Positions 6,051-6,412 of a DNA stretch of 6,412 bases are shown piece by piece (the first letter of the stretch is position 1; each line of letters starts with the position of its first letter). The stretch covers positions 1 to 6,412 of the forward strand of contig JAOUFL010000141.1 in the NCBI GenBank assembly GCA_029858245.1. Reading direction: 5' to 3'. The notes beneath the pieces were generated by a model, which was not told the DNA's origin, searched no databases, and saw only the letters and a program-made list of their open reading frames with translations. The position numbers and the translations under genes were made by a program. This stretch comes from Candidatus Zixiibacteriota bacterium. GTDB taxonomy: Bacteria; Zixibacteria; MSB-5A5; RBG-16-43-9.

Positions 6051-6412
6051 TTACTTAGGTAAGTTCTTCCAGATCGGGTCTCCAAACAATCCAGGTCTCG
6101 GTGCAATCTCGGGTTTCCATCTGTTCTTGTCAACTGGTGCAAGCCCGCTGCTCTTGAACAGGTAGTTAATGATATAGATAATATCACCAGTGGTTACCGA
6201 GCCATCGCAGTTAACATCCGCCTGATTCACTAATGGCAGAGGTTTTACACCGCTCTTGAACATGTAATTGATGATGGAGATTACGTCACTAACATCGAGT
6301 TTATAATCACCATTCACATCACCTCTGTAGAATCCTTTCCACTGCAGTAACTTGTAGAGCTGCTGACGTGCAGCCAGGGTCATCTTGGTCCGATCAGTAC
6401 CCGGCTCTGTTG
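6051..6412 (-). CDS. Dockerin type I domain protein (C-terminal part; enters from the right edge)
   Basis: The frame is open from the right edge to the TAA at 6051-6053, with 119 complete residues. An ATG at 6383 has no Shine-Dalgarno and the frame continues past it (TEPGTDRTK precedes it), so this is the tail of a larger protein. It carries a complete type I dockerin with two EF-hand-like calcium loops, DVNGDYKLDVSD and DVNCDGSVTTGD, each followed by a helix of the type IINYMFKSG or IINYLFKSSG. In the second loop the ninth position is Thr instead of the usual Asp. In cellulosomes dockerins bind cohesins, but in many non-cellulolytic bacteria they end diverse secreted proteins. A tail of about 30 residues rich in Trp and Pro (NRWKPEIAPRPGLFGDPIW) follows the dockerin. 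The catalytic or binding part lies outside the window, so the function cannot be told. Confidence 0.88.
   Translation of the reverse strand, partial: TEPGTDRTKMTLAARQQLYKLLQWKGFYRGDVNGDYKLDVSDVISIINYMFKSGVKPLPLVNQADVNCDGSVTTGDIIYIINYLFKSSGLAPVDKNRWKPEIAPRPGLFGDPIWKNLPK
6144..6323 (-). other. Dockerin type I domain
   Basis: Two tandem half-repeats of about 34 residues, both with DVN at loop positions 1-3, Asp at 5 and Asp at 12, then a helix with IINY(M/L)FKS. The pairing of two such halves is the defining dockerin layout. Confidence 0.9.

Noticed and set aside
5959..6165. Plus-strand reading frame of 68 residues across the terminator
   Set aside because: It reads through the 18-base-pair palindrome and antisense to the dockerin coding sequence, with no ribosome binding site.
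6051..6383. Complete 110-aa protein starting at the ATG at 6383
   Set aside because: There is no Shine-Dalgarno before this ATG and the frame remains open to the right edge, so it is more likely an internal Met of a longer dockerin protein.

Overview
The window looks like a chromosomal segment of an uncultivated-type, diderm (Gram-negative) bacterium. The evidence is a LapA/LapB pair, which in known bacteria controls lipopolysaccharide synthesis, a signal-peptide-bearing protein that looks like an outer-membrane beta-barrel, and a SPOR-domain envelope protein. A secreted protein ending in a type I dockerin domain with no sign of a cellulosome, together with moderate GC content, suggests a member of the FCB superphylum or a related candidate phylum. 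That placement is inferred from style and is not proven.

All six supported genes lie on the minus strand, so the window is read from high to low coordinates. At 6051-6412 is the C-terminal end of a dockerin protein that enters from outside the window and stops at a very strong intrinsic terminator (5985-6027). A new transcription unit then starts: a TTGACA promoter near 5887-5915, a short leader with a hairpin (5840-5871), and four closely spaced genes. These are lapA (5499-5816), lapB (4312-5463), a TPR/SPOR envelope protein (3288-4301) and full-length mutS (648-3248). The gaps are 35, 10 and 39 bases. After mutS there is a 228-base AT-rich spacer with no clear terminator but with a perfect sigma70-type promoter (TTGACA, 17 bases, TATAAT). 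That promoter drives a secreted beta-barrel-like protein (1-419) which runs off the left edge.

The functional theme of the central unit is the cell envelope. In E. coli, LapA and LapB form an inner-membrane pair that controls LpxC turnover through FtsH, and SPOR domains bind glycan-stripped peptidoglycan at division sites. The mismatch-repair gene mutS rides at the end of this unit and has no visible Shine-Dalgarno sequence of its own. No CRISPR array, insertion sequence, tRNA, rRNA, phage gene or defence system was seen. I did not find a convincing new system; the points worth checking are the operon make-up, the leader hairpin, the terminator palindrome and the dockerin protein.
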